In this document: positions 6,148 to 7,782 of the stretch, piece after piece
Numbering within the stretch: position 1 is the first letter of the stretch
Layout: each line of letters begins with the position of its first letter
Assembly (NCBI GenBank): GCA_030655735.1
Contig: JAUSPK010000178.1
Coordinates: 1 to 7,782 of the forward strand
From: Syntrophales bacterium
GTDB taxonomy: Bacteria > Desulfobacterota > Syntrophia > Syntrophales > UBA2210
Length of the DNA: 7,782 nucleotides
Direction of reading: 5' to 3'
The notes under the pieces: generated by a model
The model's database searches: none
The model's input: only the letters and a program-made list of their open reading frames with translations
What the model was told of the DNA's origin: nothing
Program-made: the position numbers and the translations under genes

Positions 6148-6822
6148 TTACCCTTCAGCAGGCACCGGGTTTGAGACAGGCCTTGAAACAGCCTCCGAAA
6201 CGGTAAATTTTTCCATTACCCATCCGAATTCCCCGGAAGGGAGTTCGACGAAGAACCATGCCGGCGCGCTTCCGTGGATCTCCATAGTCGTTCCAGCGGG
6301 AACCTGGGAGGTTATCGGATGATCCATGCCGGGACCTGACCGGACATTCAACATCTGGGCCGTTGCCTTCACCTGCTCAACTGCCGGGGAAGCGGTCTGA
6401 TATCTCGTAGTGGAAACCGTTGAGGACGCCTCGTACGGGGGGTCTACCACGATATACCCCCTGGGGGTCCTGTTGTAGTAGACATTGCCGTAGTAGTAAT
6501 AATCGATTCCCCCGGTCCGGAACGTTATATGCCCGGGGGGCAGCCCTACCACAATGGCCCCGGTAGGAGGCGGCGTAACGATGTATCTGTCCGGAAGCTG
6601 CCGGTAGTAGATCCCCCTGTGGTAATAATATTCCATGCCCGCGACGGCCAGCAGCGCGAAGCCCAGGGGCAGAAGAGGCCTGACGTGTGAGCGGTAGTGC
6701 CGTACCGGTGGATGCCCGCGATAGGCATAGGCACGTGTGTCCGGTATGAGAGCGGTACAGATAAAAAGGGCCGCAATCCCTACGGCAAAGAACCTGTAAC
6801 CAATTCGTTGTCTTTTTTCCAT
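6148..6822 (-). CDS. Exported Tyr-rich protein with C-terminal bacterial SH3 domain
   Basis: The 224-residue protein begins with basic residues (KRQR) and a hydrophobic core (about 11-25), a likely Sec signal peptide ending near TRAYA (29-33). A second hydrophobic stretch at 50-63 may act as a membrane anchor. Residues 64-130 hold two related Tyr-rich units: YYYHRGIYYRQLPDRYIV...PP (65-86) and YYYYGNVYYNRTPRGYIVVDPP (108-129), reminiscent of the DUF6515-type proteins. Residues 152-207 form a bacterial SH3 domain, with the hallmark LNVRSGPGMDHPI, then VPAGTTMEI, WFFVELPSGEFGWV and a closing KFT. Such domains commonly bind cell-wall peptides, so a periplasmic envelope role is inferred. The first ATG of the frame is taken; AAGGGGGATATGGAACA lies just before it. 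It is the leading gene of a two-gene unit with the YheU-type protein. The partner and the exact ligand are unknown. Confidence 0.85.
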   Translation of the reverse strand: MEKRQRIGYRFFAVGIAALFICTALIPDTRAYAYRGHPPVRHYRSHVRPLLPLGFALLAVAGMEYYYHRGIYYRQLPDRYIVTPPPTGAIVVGLPPGHITFRTGGIDYYYYGNVYYNRTPRGYIVVDPPYEASSTVSTTRYQTASPAVEQVKATAQMLNVRSGPGMDHPITSQVPAGTTMEIHGSAPAWFFVELPSGEFGWVMEKFTVSEAVSRPVSNPVPAEG

Positions 6823-6850
6823 TGTTCCATATCCCCCTTCCTGGTTAATA

Positions 6851-6870
6851 CTTATACAGTCGTTTGACTG
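6851..6870 (-). promoter_or_regulatory. Candidate -10 box with an adjoining 14-bp palindrome
   Basis: On the minus strand CAGTC-AAAC-GACTG (6870-6857) runs directly into TATAAG (6856-6851), a plausible -10 box 28 bases before the SH3 gene ATG. A palindrome touching the -10 box is a usual arrangement for a repressor or activator site. No convincing -35 is present at 17 bases (TTTTCC is the best), so the promoter might be activator-dependent or not real. Confidence 0.3.
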
Positions 6871-6928
6871 CCGGGAAAAGTTACATGCATGCTACGATAC
6901 ATTCCTATCGAAGGGCAAGCCGGAAAAC

Positions 6929-6952
6929 CCGGGAGCGGATTGTCTATCCCGG
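6929..6952. repeat. 6-bp GC-rich inverted repeat
   Basis: CCGGGA (6929-6934) pairs perfectly with TCCCGG (6947-6952) across 12 bases. On the minus strand the stem is followed by GTTTTCC, which faintly resembles a terminator, but no minus-strand gene is seen to its right that would need one. It lies roughly 60 bases upstream of the palindrome near the SH3 gene and may be a protein-binding site or chance. Confidence 0.3.
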
Positions 6953-7215
6953 TATGCGGAGAGTGTCTGAACTCAGTTCGAAAGTCTCGCCGTAATATTC
7001 CTTGACAAGGTTTCATAATGGAGTTAGTGGTTTAAAGTGTTTTGGTCTTGATGCATTATATCTGCTTGGGAACAGCTGTAACCTGAGGGGGATTATGGTC
7101 TGATCATCTAAAGCTCTGTTTCTCAAAATGAGAGATAGGGCTTTTGTTTTTTGTAGGGATTTCTACTCCCAATCTTGAGTATTTGGTTTTTTATCAGGAA
7201 GGTATTGGATGCGGT

Positions 7216-7222
7216 GAGGGGG
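7216..7222 (+). promoter_or_regulatory. Ribosome binding site of the membrane protein gene at the right edge
   Basis: GAGGGGG stands seven bases before the ATG at 7230. It is a good Shine-Dalgarno sequence and decides the start of a gene that otherwise has no recognisable family. Confidence 0.65.
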
Positions 7223-7229
7223 ATTTGGA

Positions 7230-7782
7230 ATGGATGAACAAATTCAAGGCATAAAAAGCTTTTTATTAGCGGAGTATTCTAATATTTCTAATGCTCATTT
7301 CAAGTCAATAGAATCAATATCATCTTTCTTCCGATACTATTTGCTTATAATGACGGTACCAATATCGGTACCCATCATCATTTATAAATTGCTTGGTAAC
7401 GCTTATCCTCTGGAATCTTTTTTGAGCGAACATCAGAATATAGTAATTTTTATATCTACATGTATCGCTTTCATTGGTTTCGGGATGCTTTCATATATAA
7501 TTAATCTAAGGATGGATACAATTCTTTATGCTAGAGCAGTAAACAGTATAAGAAAATATTTTTATGATGCTGAAAATGACATTGACCTGAGTATAAAATT
7601 GAGAATGCGAACTTTACCCCAGAGCCCATTGTTGCCACGTTATTTTGAAGGGCCTTACTTCTTGCCTGTAATTTGGGTATTTTATGTTGTTAATACGATG
7701 TATGCAATCCCAGTAATGAAGCAGATCTCAACTCTTCAGCAGTACTTACCATACCCTGATTGGTCTATTTTTATATGTGGAT
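7230..7782 (+). CDS. Unrecognised multi-pass membrane protein, 3' end outside the window
   Basis: An uninterrupted frame of 184 codons begins at ATG 7230 with a good ribosome site and is still open at the window edge, so the protein is incomplete. I do not recognise the family. It opens with a hydrophilic, probably helical segment (MDEQIQGIKSFLLAEYSNIS), then hydrophobic segments at about 35-53, 70-92 and 143-161, so at least three membrane passes are likely. Between the second and third is a charged loop with YARAVNSIRKYF (100-111) and DAENDIDLSIKLRMR. A short soluble head, paired helices and a following charged YAR-type loop recall small two-helix membrane proteins found near bacterial defence genes, but this is only a resemblance of layout. 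The gene is markedly AT-rich: bases 7441-7500 contain 17 G+C of 60, whereas 3961-4020 in the DUF362 gene contain 32 of 60. This suggests acquisition by transfer. Confidence 0.75.
   Translation, partial: MDEQIQGIKSFLLAEYSNISNAHFKSIESISSFFRYYLLIMTVPISVPIIIYKLLGNAYPLESFLSEHQNIVIFISTCIAFIGFGMLSYIINLRMDTILYARAVNSIRKYFYDAENDIDLSIKLRMRTLPQSPLLPRYFEGPYFLPVIWVFYVVNTMYAIPVMKQISTLQQYLPYPDWSIFICG

Larger units (their letters stand above)
6823..7229. other. Intergenic region with a base-composition shift
   Basis: This 407-bp stretch separates the minus-strand SH3 gene from the plus-strand membrane protein gene. I see no credible gene, tRNA or known RNA. The left part is GC-balanced and holds the two inverted repeats listed separately. 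From roughly 7000 the sequence turns AT-rich, matching the gene at its right end. A small hairpin, TCTCA-AAA-TGAGA (about 7121-7133), precedes a T-rich stretch, but the T run does not follow the stem directly. TACTC (7164-7168) and GAGTA (7177-7181) form another short inverted repeat, close enough to the gene at 7230 to be an operator, though this could be chance. Confidence 0.5.

Noticed and set aside
7002..7007. Perfect TTGACA as a -35 box for the gene at 7230
   Set aside because: No -10-like hexamer lies 15 to 19 bases downstream (TAGTGG is found at 17), and it is over 220 bases from the start codon.
1..7782. CRISPR array, insertion sequence, tRNA or rRNA gene
   Set aside because: No regularly spaced repeats, transposase-like frame, terminal inverted repeats or cloverleaf-like segment could be seen on either strand by eye.

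Overview
The window looks like chromosomal DNA from an anaerobic or facultative Gram-negative bacterium. The best guess is a deltaproteobacterial/Desulfobacterota-type lineage. This is inferred from moderately GC-rich coding, a Tat-exported DUF362 protein next to a very cysteine-rich NapH/NapG-like iron-sulfur membrane protein, and an assortment of small periplasmic and accessory genes. No rRNA, tRNA or other marker fixes the taxonomy.

Layout. (1) Bases 1-324 (+) are the 3' end of a Y-family DNA polymerase IV gene. (2) Convergent to it is a minus-strand pair, read from 2983 to 356. Its first gene fuses a GNAT acetyltransferase to a papain/C39-like cysteine peptidase; 48 bp later comes a RimK-like ATP-grasp ligase with an extra N-terminal domain. 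Together they look like a peptide or protein modification (amidoligase) cassette of unknown substrate. (3) A divergent intergenic region (2984-3357) leads into a plus-strand pair: a Tat-signal DUF362 protein (3358-4263) and, 10 bp downstream, a 520-residue polyferredoxin that fuses a NapH-like membrane module to a NapG/MauM-like module, with cysteines for about six [4Fe-4S] clusters. This looks like a membrane electron-transfer unit of undefined partner. (4) Convergent to that is a minus-strand pair: an exported Tyr-rich protein ending in a bacterial SH3 domain (6822-6148), then, 5 bp later, a YheU/UPF0270 family protein (6142-5873). (5) Bases 6823-7229 are non-coding as far as can be seen. 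(6) From about 7000 the DNA becomes clearly AT-rich. A plus-strand gene for an unrecognised multi-pass membrane protein starts at 7230 and runs off the right edge; this may be the start of a transferred island.

No CRISPR array, insertion sequence, tRNA or rRNA gene was seen. The two strongest candidates for incompletely described biology are the GNAT-C39/ATP-grasp pair and the DUF362/NapH-NapG fusion pair. The unknown membrane protein at the AT-rich right edge is a weaker candidate because its gene is cut off.
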